A stretch of 64,000 nucleotides of DNA from CAIWHR01 sp963726765 (GTDB taxonomy: Bacteria; Pseudomonadota; Gammaproteobacteria; Burkholderiales; Casimicrobiaceae), in contig CAVSDH010000014.1 in assembly GCA_963726765.1 (NCBI GenBank), positions 1-64,000 of the forward strand. Direction: 5' to 3'. Positions 35,177 to 43,627 of the stretch are shown piece after piece; the first letter of the stretch is position 1; the number at the start of each line of letters is the position of its first letter. The notes below the pieces were generated by a model. That model saw only the letters and a list, made by a program, of their open reading frames with translations, was not told where the DNA came from and did not search any database. The position numbers and the translations under genes are program-made.

Positions 35177-36130
35177 TCAACGGATGAACTGGGTGTCCGC
35201 GAGCGAGCTGAGGTCGGGCGCCTGCTTCAGGATTCCCGCCTCGAGCAGCACGTCCGCCGCTTCCTTGCTGAACTGCTGAAACTCGCCGGCGAAGAATTTC
35301 TGGTTCGCCGCCTTGTCCTGCCAGCGCAGGTACGCCGCGGACTTGCCGAACTGCTCGCCCGTCTGCTTGGTCGGCGCGCCCATGATCTCGTAGCTCTTTG
35401 CCGGGTCCTTGCGGATCATCTCGACCGCCTCGAAATAGCTGTTCGCGAGCGCCTGCGCGGCCTTCGGGTTGTCGGCGAGAAACTTCGGCGTGCAGCCGAA
35501 CGTGTCCATGATCATCGGATAATCGAGCGTGGTCGCGATGATCCTGCCGGCCTGCGGATTGTCGCGAACGGAGGACAGGTAGGGCTCGTAGGTCATGGCC
35601 GCGTCGTTCTGTCCGGCGACGAACGCCTGCGCAGCGGCGGCGGGCTCCAGATTGACGACCGTCACGTCCTTCACGGAGAGCCCGTTCTTCTTCAGGAACC
35701 ACGCCAGCGTGAAATAGGGCGCCGTGCCCGGCGCCGAGGCCGCGACGGTCTTCCCCTTGAGGTCGGCGATCTTCGCAATGCTGTTCCGGACCGCCATGCC
35801 GTCGGCGCCGTAGCTCTTGTCCATCTGGAAGATCTGCTTCGTCGCCACGCCGCCCGCGTTCCATACGATCCACGTCTCGACCGTCGTCGCCGCGCACTGG
35901 ACGTCGCCCGATGCAATGGCGAGGTGGCGGTCCTTCTGCGGAATCATCTTGAGCGACACGTCGAGGCCGTTCTTCTTGAAGATGCCGGCCTCCTTGGCGA
36001 GCGTGAGCGGCGCAAAGCCGGTCCAGCCGGACATGCCGATCGCGACTTTCACGTCCTGAGCGAAGGCACCGACGGTGCCGAGGATTGTGCAGGCGGCGGC
36101 CAGCGCGGCCACGGCAATGGATTTTTTCAT
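35177..36130 (-). CDS. NitT/TauT-type ABC transporter substrate-binding protein
   Basis: The start chosen is the ATG at 36130, which gives MKKSIAVAALAAACTILGTV ... AFAQ, a clear Sec signal peptide; the open frame upstream has no such feature. The mature part begins DVKVAIGMSGWTGFAPLTLAKEAGIFKKNG, the hallmark of the SsuA/TauA/ThiY fold. Total length is 317 residues. It resembles binding proteins of nitrogenous compounds near urea carboxylase and histidine genes, but the ligand is unknown. The OpuC-type ATPase gene ends 67 bases upstream. Confidence 0.9.
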   Translation of the reverse strand: MKKSIAVAALAAACTILGTVGAFAQDVKVAIGMSGWTGFAPLTLAKEAGIFKKNGLDVSLKMIPQKDRHLAIASGDVQCAATTVETWIVWNAGGVATKQIFQMDKSYGADGMAVRNSIAKIADLKGKTVAASAPGTAPYFTLAWFLKKNGLSVKDVTVVNLEPAAAAQAFVAGQNDAAMTYEPYLSSVRDNPQAGRIIATTLDYPMIMDTFGCTPKFLADNPKAAQALANSYFEAVEMIRKDPAKSYEIMGAPTKQTGEQFGKSAAYLRWQDKAANQKFFAGEFQQFSKEAADVLLEAGILKQAPDLSSLADTQFIR

Positions 36131-36197
36131 GGAGCAATCTCCCCTGGAATGAATCGAAAGGCCAACCTGCGGAGCGTAGGGGCGGGACCCTGTGCTG

Positions 36198-37160
36198 TCA
36201 ATGATCGGAAGCCGGGGCCGTTCTCGTGCGGGCGCGAATGGCCGCCAGTGTGAGCGTCCCTGCTGCCTTGCCTTGCGGTCCGACGACGACGAGCGCATCC
36301 GCGCCTAGCGACAGCATCTGTGCGAGCGCGTCGCGCAGGCTGGCGTCGCCATCAATCGCCGGCGACGTTGCCGAGGGCGCACCCGACGTGTCTGCCGCTT
36401 CGATGGCCCGAATCAGCGCGAGCCGCTTGAGCGCGCGATCGGCACCGACGAACGCTTCGACGAACGAATTTGCCGGTGCCGCCAGAATCGCTTCCGGGGA
36501 GTCGTACTGGACGAGAGCGCCGTCCTTCATGATGGCAATGCGATCCCCCATGCGAATCGCCTCGTCGATGTCGTGGGTGACGAAAACGATCGTTTTCCGG
36601 AGCGCGTGCAGGATGCGCAGAAACTCGTCCTGCAGGTGCGCGCGCGTGATCGGATCGATGGCGCCGAACGGCTCGTCCATCAGCATCACGGGAGGGTCCG
36701 CGGCCAACGCGCGGGCCACGCCCACGCGCTGCTTCTGTCCGCCGGAAAGTTCGCGCGGAAACCGGCCGCGGTACGTGTCCGGGTCCATGCCGACCAGCGC
36801 CAGCAATTCGTCGACGCGTGCTGCGATCCTGCGGTCGTCCCAGCCGAGGAGCTTCGGCACGGTGGCGACGTTGTCCGCGATCGACCAGTGCGGAAAAAGG
36901 CCGATTTGCTGGATCACGTAACCGATATGCCGGCGCAGCGTCACCGGATCTACTTCCATGACGTTGCGGCCGTTGACGGTGACCGTGCCTCCGTCGGGTT
37001 CGATCATCCTGTTGATGATCCGCATCGTCGTCGTCTTGCCGCAGCCGGAGGGACCGATCAGCACGCAGACCGCGCCTTCGGGAACCGTCAGCGTAAGACG
37101 ATCGACCGCCGGATGCGCCGCGCCGGGAAACCGCTTGGTGAGCGCCGCGATCTCGATCAT
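36198..37160 (-). CDS. OpuC/OsmV-type (quaternary amine) ABC transporter ATPase
   Basis: The ATPase of a betaine-class importer has 320 residues. Walker A is GPSGCGKTT (about residues 36-44), the signature is LSGGQKQRV, Walker B is VMLMDEPFGAIDP and the H-loop is FVTHDIDEA. The betaine-type VIQQIGLFPHWSIADNVA Q-loop is present. After residue 240 a short C-terminal region with ASLRDALAQMLSLGADALVVV looks like a single CBS-like unit, shorter than in OpuCA. Its start overlaps the permease stop (ATGA at 37157-37160). Confidence 0.92.
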   Translation of the reverse strand: MIEIAALTKRFPGAAHPAVDRLTLTVPEGAVCVLIGPSGCGKTTTMRIINRMIEPDGGTVTVNGRNVMEVDPVTLRRHIGYVIQQIGLFPHWSIADNVATVPKLLGWDDRRIAARVDELLALVGMDPDTYRGRFPRELSGGQKQRVGVARALAADPPVMLMDEPFGAIDPITRAHLQDEFLRILHALRKTIVFVTHDIDEAIRMGDRIAIMKDGALVQYDSPEAILAAPANSFVEAFVGADRALKRLALIRAIEAADTSGAPSATSPAIDGDASLRDALAQMLSLGADALVVVGPQGKAAGTLTLAAIRARTRTAPASDH

Positions 37161-37804
37161 GGCGCACGCAGTCCGGCGGGAGTCAGCGCTTTCTGGAGGG
37201 CACCGAAAAGGCGGTCGGCGCCGAGCGCCAGCAGCGTCGCGGGAACGGCGCCGACCACGAGTTGCGGGAGCGCCATCATGGCGATGCCCGCGGTGATGAA
37301 ATCGCCGAGGCCGCCTCCGCCGATGTATGCCGCGAGGACGGCGCCCGAAATGACCTGAACCGCGGCCGTGCGGATTCCCGCGAAGATCACCGGCAGCGCG
37401 AGCGGCAGTTCGACCTTGCCCATGATTTCCCGGCGGGTCATCCCCACGCCGCGCGCCGCGTCGACGACTTCCGGCTCGACCTGTCGCACGGCGGTGTACG
37501 TGTTGATCAGGATCGGCGGCAGCGCGAGAAGCGTGAGCGCGAACAGCGACGGCATGAATCCCGTCCCCAGCACCGGCATCACGAGCGCCAGCACTGCGAG
37601 CGAAGGCAGCGTACGCCCGATATTGGCGCCGGCGATCGCAATCTGCGCGGCGCGACGCGTCGAGGACAGCGTGACGCCGAGCGGAACGGCGATCGCGATC
37701 GCGATGGCGAGCGCCGACGCGGAAAGCGCAACGTGCGTCCCCAGCGCGGAAAGGAAGCGCTCGGGATGCGCGAGGATGAATTGCCAGGCGTCGACGAACA
37801 GCAT
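37157..37804 (-). CDS. OpuC/OsmY-type ABC transporter permease 1
   Basis: I chose the ATG at 37804 (MLFVDAWQFILAHPERFLSALG), giving 215 residues, the usual length of OpuCB/OpuCD permeases; the open frame extends further but without family-like sequence. About five hydrophobic helices are visible, and the EAA loop is EVVDAARGVGMTRREIMGKVELPLALP. It overlaps the ATPase start by four bases and follows the second permease after five bases, so the three genes are one translational block. Confidence 0.9.
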   Translation of the reverse strand: MLFVDAWQFILAHPERFLSALGTHVALSASALAIAIAIAVPLGVTLSSTRRAAQIAIAGANIGRTLPSLAVLALVMPVLGTGFMPSLFALTLLALPPILINTYTAVRQVEPEVVDAARGVGMTRREIMGKVELPLALPVIFAGIRTAAVQVISGAVLAAYIGGGGLGDFITAGIAMMALPQLVVGAVPATLLALGADRLFGALQKALTPAGLRAP

Positions 37805-37809
37805 GGCGA

Positions 37810-38430
37810 TCAGGCCGCGCGGTTGCGCAGCCAGTGCTCGAGCCGGGCGAGGCCGAAATCCGCGATGACTGCGAGCGCGCACGCGGTCAACGCGCCGGCC
37901 CAGATTTTGGGCGCGTGATCGCTGCTGATGCCGCTGAAGATCAGCGTGCCGAGCCCGCCCGCGTTCACATAGGCGGCGACCACGGCGACGCTGATCACGG
38001 TGACGGTCGCGATGCGAAGGCCGGCGACGATGACCGGCAGGGCGAGCGGCAACTCGATCCGGCGCAGGATTTCGCCGGCGCTCATCCCCATGCCTTTCGC
38101 CGCGTCGACGACCTCGGCCGGCACTTCGCGGATGCCGGTTGCCACGTTGCGGATCATGATCATCAGCGAAAAGGCCACCATGCAGATGATCGCGTTCGCC
38201 CGCCCCAGGCCGACGATCGGTATCAGCAGTGCAAGAAACGCAAGCGTCGGGATCGTGTACAGGACTCCGCTCACCCCGAGAGCCCAGCGGAAAATTCGAT
38301 CGCTACGGGCCGCCAGAATGCCAACTCCGAGCGACAGCGCGAACGCGATGGCGAGCGAGGTAGCCGATATCACGACGTGTTCCCACAGCGCGACGGCGAC
38401 CAGATCCCAGTTGCGCAGGAACCAGGTCAT
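37810..38430 (-). CDS. OpuC-type ABC transporter permease 2
   Basis: The start taken is ATG 38430 (MTWFLRNWDLVAVALWEHVV, 206 residues); an ATG at 38448 is possible and neither has a clear ribosome binding site. It is homologous to permease 1, with the loop EVVDAAKGMGMSAGEILRRIELPLALP. Two different permeases form the heterodimeric channel of OpuC-type importers. The upstream gene, 91 bases away, encodes the HAL-family lyase, so the lyase separates the permeases from the binding protein. Confidence 0.88.
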   Translation of the reverse strand: MTWFLRNWDLVAVALWEHVVISATSLAIAFALSLGVGILAARSDRIFRWALGVSGVLYTIPTLAFLALLIPIVGLGRANAIICMVAFSLMIMIRNVATGIREVPAEVVDAAKGMGMSAGEILRRIELPLALPVIVAGLRIATVTVISVAVVAAYVNAGGLGTLIFSGISSDHAPKIWAGALTACALAVIADFGLARLEHWLRNRAA

Positions 38431-38521
38431 TGATGTGCCCACACGCATGTGGCTGCGATTGCAGCCGCTGCGCTGCCCCCGGAGGGGGAACAATTCGCGC
38501 CTTGGGGCGGCCCTGCGGCGC

Positions 38522-40033
38522 TCATGTTTCGTGCATGGCGAGCCAGGCCGCGACCGCCTCGAAATCGGGCGCGAGCGAGCGATCATCGTCCAGGAATGCG
38601 CAGCGCTCGCGCACGCCGTCGAACATGCGGCGCGCGCCCGCTCCCAGCGTGGTGCGCACTTCCTGCGGCCGCAAGTCCACGGCCTGTGCCGCGATCACCG
38701 CCTCGATGGCGATCACGGCGAGGAGCCGCTCGCGCATGTCGTCGAGTTTTCCAACGCTGCGGGGCGCCATCGTCGCATGGTCCTCGATACCTTCCGAAAC
38801 CGGGAGGAAATCGAGGCACGCCGGATTCGCGAGATGGCGGATCTCGTTGGCCAGCGCAGTCAGCGGTTTCTGCGTCGTGGCGAAGCCCGACTGCAGCGGA
38901 CCGTGGCGAGTGAGCTGCAACGGCAGTCCGGACGCCGACGGCGACATCAGCCGGATGCAGCGCTCGACGGCGAGCGCCGCCGCCTGCGCGATCGCCATGC
39001 CCAGCGCTTCGTGGGCGATCGCTAACCCAGGCAGGTGGAAGTTGCCGGTTGAAAGGAGGCGGTCGCCGTCGACATCGACGAGCGGGCTGTCGGCGGCGGC
39101 GTTGAGCTCGATCTCGACGTGGTCCTTCGCGCGCGCGAGCACGTCGTGAAGCGCGCCGTGCACCTGCGCAAGGCAGCGAAACGAAAGCGGATCCTGCACG
39201 CGCCTCGCGGCACCGGGCATGAGGAGCGCGCTGCCCTCGAGCGCGTTCAACAGCCGTGCCGCCGCCTCGGCCTGGCCCGGCGCGGGTCGCGCCGACTGCG
39301 CGCGCGGGTCGAAGGGCGAGAGATTCGCGCGAAATCCTTCGCACGACAGCGCGATGACGTCGTCGTGCCATGCGAACAGTCGTGCAAGATCGGCGAGGAC
39401 GAGGCTTGCGTGGCCGACGGTGACGGCATTCGAGCTGATGAGCGCGAGGCCGTCCTTCGCATCGAGCACGATCGGCGCGAGACCCGCATCCGCGAGCACC
39501 TTTGCCGCGGGGATACGCATGCCTTCCACGACGGCAGAACCCTCGCCCATCAGCGCGAGCGCGATGTGCGACATCTGCGGAAGATCCGCGACGCCGATGG
39601 ATCCCCAGCCGGGGACATGTGGGCAGACATCGTGATTCAGCGCGTCGACGAGCGCCCGGAAAACCGTCACCGTCGCGCCCGATCCGCCCTGCGCCATTCC
39701 GGCCGCGCGTGCGAACATCGCGGCCCGCACACGGTCGCGCGGCAGCGACGGTCCGACGCCGACGGCGCGCGCCCGGACCGCGCGCATCTGGTAATCCTGC
39801 TGTTCGTCCGGCGCAAGCCGCGCGCCGGTGTTCGCACCGAGCGCGGAATTGAGTCCGTAGACCGGCACGTCACCGCCTGCGGCACGACCGACGATCGCGC
39901 GCGAGCGCAGGAGCCGATCCGCCACGTCGGAAGCGACGCCGATCGTCGCGCCGCGGCGGGCGACGGCGACGACGTCCGCGACCCCGATGCGACTTCCGCC
40001 CAGCGTGATGCAGTCCGCTTCCCGGCGCGTCAT
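38522..40033 (-). CDS. HAL-family lyase without an MIO triad (candidate ergothionase/hercynine lyase)
   Basis: The 503-residue protein aligns along the histidine/phenylalanine ammonia-lyase fold: PVYGLNSALGANTG (Tyr59), RVQDPLSFRC (Gln280, Arg286), LLSTGNFHLPG and EGIEDHATM (Glu417). Classical members make the electrophile MIO from Ala-Ser-Gly in GSVGASGDLAP. Here the segment is GSIGVADLPQM (residues 144-154), with no Ser-Gly and one residue fewer, so MIO cannot form. The His after the first motif is replaced (RARAVGVG), and the LNGTQ asparagine motif reads ISSNA. Ergothionase is a known HAL-superfamily enzyme that eliminates trimethylamine without MIO. Because this gene sits inside a betaine-type transporter operon, a trimethylhistidine-type substrate is my best inference; ordinary HutH activity is unlikely. 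The ATG at 40033 was chosen; one six codons upstream is possible. Confidence 0.85.
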   Translation of the reverse strand: MTRREADCITLGGSRIGVADVVAVARRGATIGVASDVADRLLRSRAIVGRAAGGDVPVYGLNSALGANTGARLAPDEQQDYQMRAVRARAVGVGPSLPRDRVRAAMFARAAGMAQGGSGATVTVFRALVDALNHDVCPHVPGWGSIGVADLPQMSHIALALMGEGSAVVEGMRIPAAKVLADAGLAPIVLDAKDGLALISSNAVTVGHASLVLADLARLFAWHDDVIALSCEGFRANLSPFDPRAQSARPAPGQAEAAARLLNALEGSALLMPGAARRVQDPLSFRCLAQVHGALHDVLARAKDHVEIELNAAADSPLVDVDGDRLLSTGNFHLPGLAIAHEALGMAIAQAAALAVERCIRLMSPSASGLPLQLTRHGPLQSGFATTQKPLTALANEIRHLANPACLDFLPVSEGIEDHATMAPRSVGKLDDMRERLLAVIAIEAVIAAQAVDLRPQEVRTTLGAGARRMFDGVRERCAFLDDDRSLAPDFEAVAAWLAMHET

Positions 40034-40092
40034 CGCGCCCGCCCGCTCCATCCGGTCGGCATCGCGGCGCCTTGTCCGCTCATCCGCGGACT

Positions 40093-40971
40093 CTATTTGA
40101 CGACGCCTTTTGCCTTCAGGAAATCGCGGGCGACGTCCTTCGGCTCCATCTTCTCGCCGTCGACCTTGTAGTTCATTTCGGCCATGTTCGCCTCGGTGAG
40201 CAGAGTGCTCACCTGGTTCAGGACGTCCGCGATCTTCGGATTCGCGTCGAGCGTGTCCTTGCGCACGACCGGCACGAGAAAGTAGGGCGGCCAGAGGCCC
40301 TTGTCGTCCTTCAGGCGCTTGAGCTTCATCGCGCTGATCATGCCGTCGGTCGAGTAACCGTTGACCACGTCGATCTGCTTGTTCGCGAGCGCCTGGTACC
40401 GGAGCCCGATCGCGAGCTGCAGGTCCTCCTTGAATTCGATTCCGTACTTCGCCTTGAGTCCGGGGAGCCCGTCCTTGCGGTCGCGAAATTCGGGACCGGC
40501 ACCCAGCTTCAGCTCTTTCGAGACCTTCGCGAGATCGGACAGCGTCTCGAGCTTGTACTGCGCGGCCGTCTCGGGGCGCACGACCATGTCGTAACCGTTG
40601 TTCATCGCCTCGTTCAGCACCACGAGTCCCTTGGCCGCGTACTCGGCTTTCACCTTTTCGTAGACCGCCTTGCGATCCGTCATCGGCTCGGCCTTGATCA
40701 CCGCCAGCAGCATCGTCCCCGTATATTCCGGATAGAGGTCGATCTGCTTTTCCTCCAGCGCCTTGTGCGCGATCAGGGTGCCACCGAGATTGATCTTGCG
40801 CTCGACCTTGATGCCCGCCGCTTCGAGCGCCTGCGCGTAGAGCTCGGCGACGATGAACTGCTCGGTGAAGTTCTTGGAGCCGACCTTGACCTGCGCAAGC
40901 ACGGGTGTTGCGGCGAGCAGAAGGGCTAAGGCCGCCGCGGCGAGCATGCGAATGGTGCGGATGGCTTTCAT
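40093..40971 (-). CDS. OpuC/OsmX-type quaternary-amine-binding periplasmic protein
   Basis: The 292-residue protein has a signal peptide (MKAIRTIRMLAAAALALLLA ... VLAQ); there is no lipobox cysteine, so it should be soluble in the periplasm. The family marks are KVGSKNFTEQFIVAELYAQ, NLGGTLIAHKALEEKQIDLY with YPEYTGT, and NGYSTDGM. Family members bind glycine betaine, choline or carnitine through aromatic side chains; the ergothioneine importers EgtU of Streptococcus pneumoniae and Helicobacter pylori belong to the same class. GGAG precedes the ATG. The HAL-family lyase gene starts 59 bases downstream. Confidence 0.92.
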   Translation of the reverse strand: MKAIRTIRMLAAAALALLLAATPVLAQVKVGSKNFTEQFIVAELYAQALEAAGIKVERKINLGGTLIAHKALEEKQIDLYPEYTGTMLLAVIKAEPMTDRKAVYEKVKAEYAAKGLVVLNEAMNNGYDMVVRPETAAQYKLETLSDLAKVSKELKLGAGPEFRDRKDGLPGLKAKYGIEFKEDLQLAIGLRYQALANKQIDVVNGYSTDGMISAMKLKRLKDDKGLWPPYFLVPVVRKDTLDANPKIADVLNQVSTLLTEANMAEMNYKVDGEKMEPKDVARDFLKAKGVVK

Positions 40972-41067
40972 GGGGATCTCCGGGGGGTGAGGCGAGCGCT
41001 TGGAACGCGGAACCGTGCATTCTTGACGTGAAGGGGTAGCGTGTCAATCCGCGTGCGCATCATGGTT

Positions 41068-41874
41068 TCATGTAATGCGCTCATAGCCGAGCGAATCCGC
41101 GCGGCGCGCCGCCGTGACCAGCATCGAATAGTCGTCCGCGGGGACGGCCGCAAACCCGGACAGGAGCAGCGTTTCGCGAGCGGAGTCGAGTTCGTGCGCC
41201 ATTCCGACCGCGAGAAGCGCACGGCGTAGGCGCTGCGCAGCCTGCGGGTCCATCGACGAAGCGCCCACGAGCGGCGGGATCGGCGTCGCCGACGTTCTCG
41301 CGATCACGCGCAGCCGGGCGGCGAGCGGGGGGTCGTGCCGACGAAGGAGATCATGCGCGTAACTGTCGAGGGGGCCCAGGTCGGCGCGTCCTTCGGCGAT
41401 GGCATGCGCCACGTTCCGCGGCGCGATCAGGGGACCGACCGCTTCCGCAAACAGCGGAGCGCCGTGGCGCTGCGCGTAAGGCGCCAGCAGCGATCGCGGC
41501 GCATGCCAGCCGGATTGCGAGTTCTCGGCGGTCCATGCGATGCGCTTGCCGAATGCATCGTGCAGATCGGCGATCGGCGAATCGGCCGCGACGACGAGGT
41601 CGGTCCAGTAGACCGGCATTCCGCCATAGGGAGCGGGGTTCGGCACGGGCGCCGCGAGAAGCGTCGGCCGGGGCGAGGCCGTCGCGAACGGATACCCGCA
41701 CATGAAGACGCAACCGAGATCGGAGCGCGACCACAGCGCGGGCAGCGGCCGGGGCGCGGGGTAGTCGATGATCTCGAGCGCGACGCCGGCACGATCGCTC
41801 ACCCATTCCAGCACGCGTCGCCACGCCGCTGCGGTGGTGGCGTCGATCGAGTACATGCGCGCATTGGCGATCAT
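41068..41874 (-). CDS. PhnD/SsuA-like phosphonate-class binding-fold protein without signal peptide
   Basis: The 268-residue protein starts MIANARMYSIDATTAAAWRR directly, with no signal sequence or membrane segment. LGCVFMCGYPFA and a later FGKRIAWTAENSQSGWH, GRADLGPLDSYAHDLL resemble the PhnD-like family of periplasmic-binding folds. Cytoplasmic members of this family occur beside amino acid catabolic genes, where they may act as enzymes or ligand sensors rather than transport proteins. It lies 27 bases downstream of the cyclodeaminase-family gene. The function is unknown. Confidence 0.75.
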   Translation of the reverse strand: MIANARMYSIDATTAAAWRRVLEWVSDRAGVALEIIDYPAPRPLPALWSRSDLGCVFMCGYPFATASPRPTLLAAPVPNPAPYGGMPVYWTDLVVAADSPIADLHDAFGKRIAWTAENSQSGWHAPRSLLAPYAQRHGAPLFAEAVGPLIAPRNVAHAIAEGRADLGPLDSYAHDLLRRHDPPLAARLRVIARTSATPIPPLVGASSMDPQAAQRLRRALLAVGMAHELDSARETLLLSGFAAVPADDYSMLVTAARRADSLGYERIT

Positions 41875-41901
41875 CGCGACGTTGCCATAGGCATCGCCGG
41901 G

Positions 41902-42921
41902 TCATGCATACCGCAGCGTCTGGCCGACGCCCAATTGCCGTGCTTTGGCCAGCATGGCGGCGCCGAGCGCGATGTCGGACGTCGACAGCCCGCGATGCCA
42001 GAGGAGAATCGTCTCGGCGTCGTTCTCGCGGCCGCGCTTGCGGCCGGCGACGATCTCTCCCAGTTCCGCATGCAGCGTCGCAGCGGTCAGGCGGCCGGCG
42101 TCGACGTGCGCGCGCAGGCTGCCGAACGTTCCGGCCCGGCACTGTCCCCAGTCGTCGACGACGATCTTGTCCATGATGTCGGTGAGCGAAAGCTCGACCG
42201 CGCTCATCGTGCCGTACGGAACGACGAGCGCTCCGCGTTCGATCCACTCCGTCATCAGCATCGGTTCCGGCGAAGCGAGCCTCGACGCCTCGACCACGAT
42301 ATCGGCGCCGCGCACGCAGGATTGCCAGTCGTCGGTGGCGACCACCCGCTTGCCGAGGTCGCGGGAGAGTCGCGCCGCGAACGACGTGCGGCTCTCCGGC
42401 CGGCGGGAATGAACGCGGATCTCGTCGAAGTGGAACAGATGATCGAGCAGGCGCACGTTCCAGTAGGCGGTGCCGCGCGCGCCGATGTGACCGAGCACGC
42501 GGCAGGTCGCCTTGGCGAGATGCTTCGCCCCGATCGCCGTGACGGCGCCGGTCCGCATGTCGGTGAGGCCGGCCGCGTCGATGATGGCGACCGGGCGCCC
42601 TGTGCGCGGATCGAAGAGATTGAGGAGGCCCATCTCCGAGGGCAGGCCGTGCCGCCAGTTGTCGACGAAGTCGCCGACGACCTTGATCCCTGCGAGAGCC
42701 AGGGGCGCCACATAGCCGCGCAGCACGTTGAAGTGGCCGTTGAAGGCGGCGTCGGGCTCGAGGTGCATCCGTGGCTCGATCACCGTTTCGCCGCGACCCT
42801 GTGCGGCGAGTCCCGCCTCCACGGCCAGCAGGATCTCGTCATCGGTCAGCGCAAGCGCCGCGATGTCGGGTCCGTTGAGGTAGTCGACCGTCAGCGGGTC
42901 GGCAGGCGTCGTGTCGCTCAC
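41902..42921 (-). CDS. ornithine cyclodeaminase / mu-crystallin family protein
   Basis: This NAD(P)-dependent family deaminates or reduces amino and imino acids. I chose the GTG at 42921 (VSDTTPADPLTVDYLNGPDI, 339 residues), as the open frame further upstream gives sequence unlike the family. Family marks are the substrate-side segment GIKVVGDFVDN, LTDMRTGAVTAIGAKHLA and the nucleotide-binding RVLGHIGARGTAYWNVRLL (normally GxGxQ/A). It is the first gene of the minus-strand run and diverges from hutD. Its substrate may be an amino acid product related to the imported compound, but this is a guess. Confidence 0.85.
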   Translation of the reverse strand: MSDTTPADPLTVDYLNGPDIAALALTDDEILLAVEAGLAAQGRGETVIEPRMHLEPDAAFNGHFNVLRGYVAPLALAGIKVVGDFVDNWRHGLPSEMGLLNLFDPRTGRPVAIIDAAGLTDMRTGAVTAIGAKHLAKATCRVLGHIGARGTAYWNVRLLDHLFHFDEIRVHSRRPESRTSFAARLSRDLGKRVVATDDWQSCVRGADIVVEASRLASPEPMLMTEWIERGALVVPYGTMSAVELSLTDIMDKIVVDDWGQCRAGTFGSLRAHVDAGRLTAATLHAELGEIVAGRKRGRENDAETILLWHRGLSTSDIALGAAMLAKARQLGVGQTLRYA

Positions 42922-42972
42922 GGAAGGCTCGTTGCGCGCATTTTGCGAGACTATACGCAATGCGAAGGGCGG

Positions 42973-43001
42973 TTGGCGCTGGAGTTCAATGGCTCTACAA
43001 T
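42973..43001 (+). promoter_or_regulatory. sigma70 promoter of the hutDFIG operon
   Basis: TTGGCG (42973-42978), a 17-base spacer and TACAAT (42996-43001) lie in the 112-base gap between the divergent cyclodeaminase gene and hutD. Transcription would begin near 43008, about 26 bases before the hutD ATG. I did not find a clear HutC-type operator. Confidence 0.5.
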
Positions 43002-43033
43002 CGATCGCTCGCCGCGCGCCTATCCGGCCTGCC

Positions 43034-43627
43034 ATGCATCGACTGCTCAAACCTGCCGATTACGTTCGGATGCCGTGGAAGGACGGCGGTGGGCACACGA
43101 CCGAAATCGTGGCGCACCCGACCGGCGCAACGCTCGCGACGTTCGACTGGCGCGTCAGCATCGCCGACGTCACCACGGACGGACCGTTCTCGCGCTTCGC
43201 CGGGGTGGACCGGATCATCGTCCTGGTATCGGGCGCCGGAATGCGGCTCGCGGGCGGTGCGCACGATGCCGAATTGCGCGCCGTGTACGAGCCCTATGCC
43301 TTCAGCGGTGATGACGTTCTCGCCTGCTCGCTGGTCGCAGGCCCCGTCCGCGATTTCAACCTGATGCTGCGCCGGGGCCGTGCGCGAGGCCGCGTCGTCG
43401 TCGTTCGTGATGCTGCGGCACGGATTGCCCCGGCGCGCTGGCGCGTCTGCCACGCCGTGGCGGGCGCGATCGAGTGTCTCATCGCCGGCCGCCCACCGCT
43501 TGCGGCCGCACCCGACGACACCCTCGTCTTCGAAGATGACGCCGATGCTCCGGGCGGCGTCCTCACGATCAATCCGTTATCCGCAGGCGCGGTGGCCCTC
43601 GTCGCGGCCGTCGAGCCGGCTTCATGA
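43034..43627 (+). CDS. hutD: HutD family protein
   Basis: HutD is a cupin-fold protein found with histidine utilisation genes; it is thought to bind formylglutamate or urocanate and set an upper limit to hut expression. The ATG at 43034 gives 197 residues starting MHRLLKPADYVRMPWKDGGGHTTEIVAHP. The conserved MPWKDGGGHTTEI and FDWRVSIADV motifs are present near residues 13-25 and 38-47. Its stop overlaps the hutF ATG (ATGA), so the two are coupled. Confidence 0.9.
   Translation: MHRLLKPADYVRMPWKDGGGHTTEIVAHPTGATLATFDWRVSIADVTTDGPFSRFAGVDRIIVLVSGAGMRLAGGAHDAELRAVYEPYAFSGDDVLACSLVAGPVRDFNLMLRRGRARGRVVVVRDAAARIAPARWRVCHAVAGAIECLIAGRPPLAAAPDDTLVFEDDADAPGGVLTINPLSAGAVALVAAVEPAS

Noticed and set aside
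38522..40033. Simple assignment as histidine ammonia-lyase HutH
   Set aside because: The Ala-Ser-Gly triad that forms MIO is absent, and other active-site positions differ.
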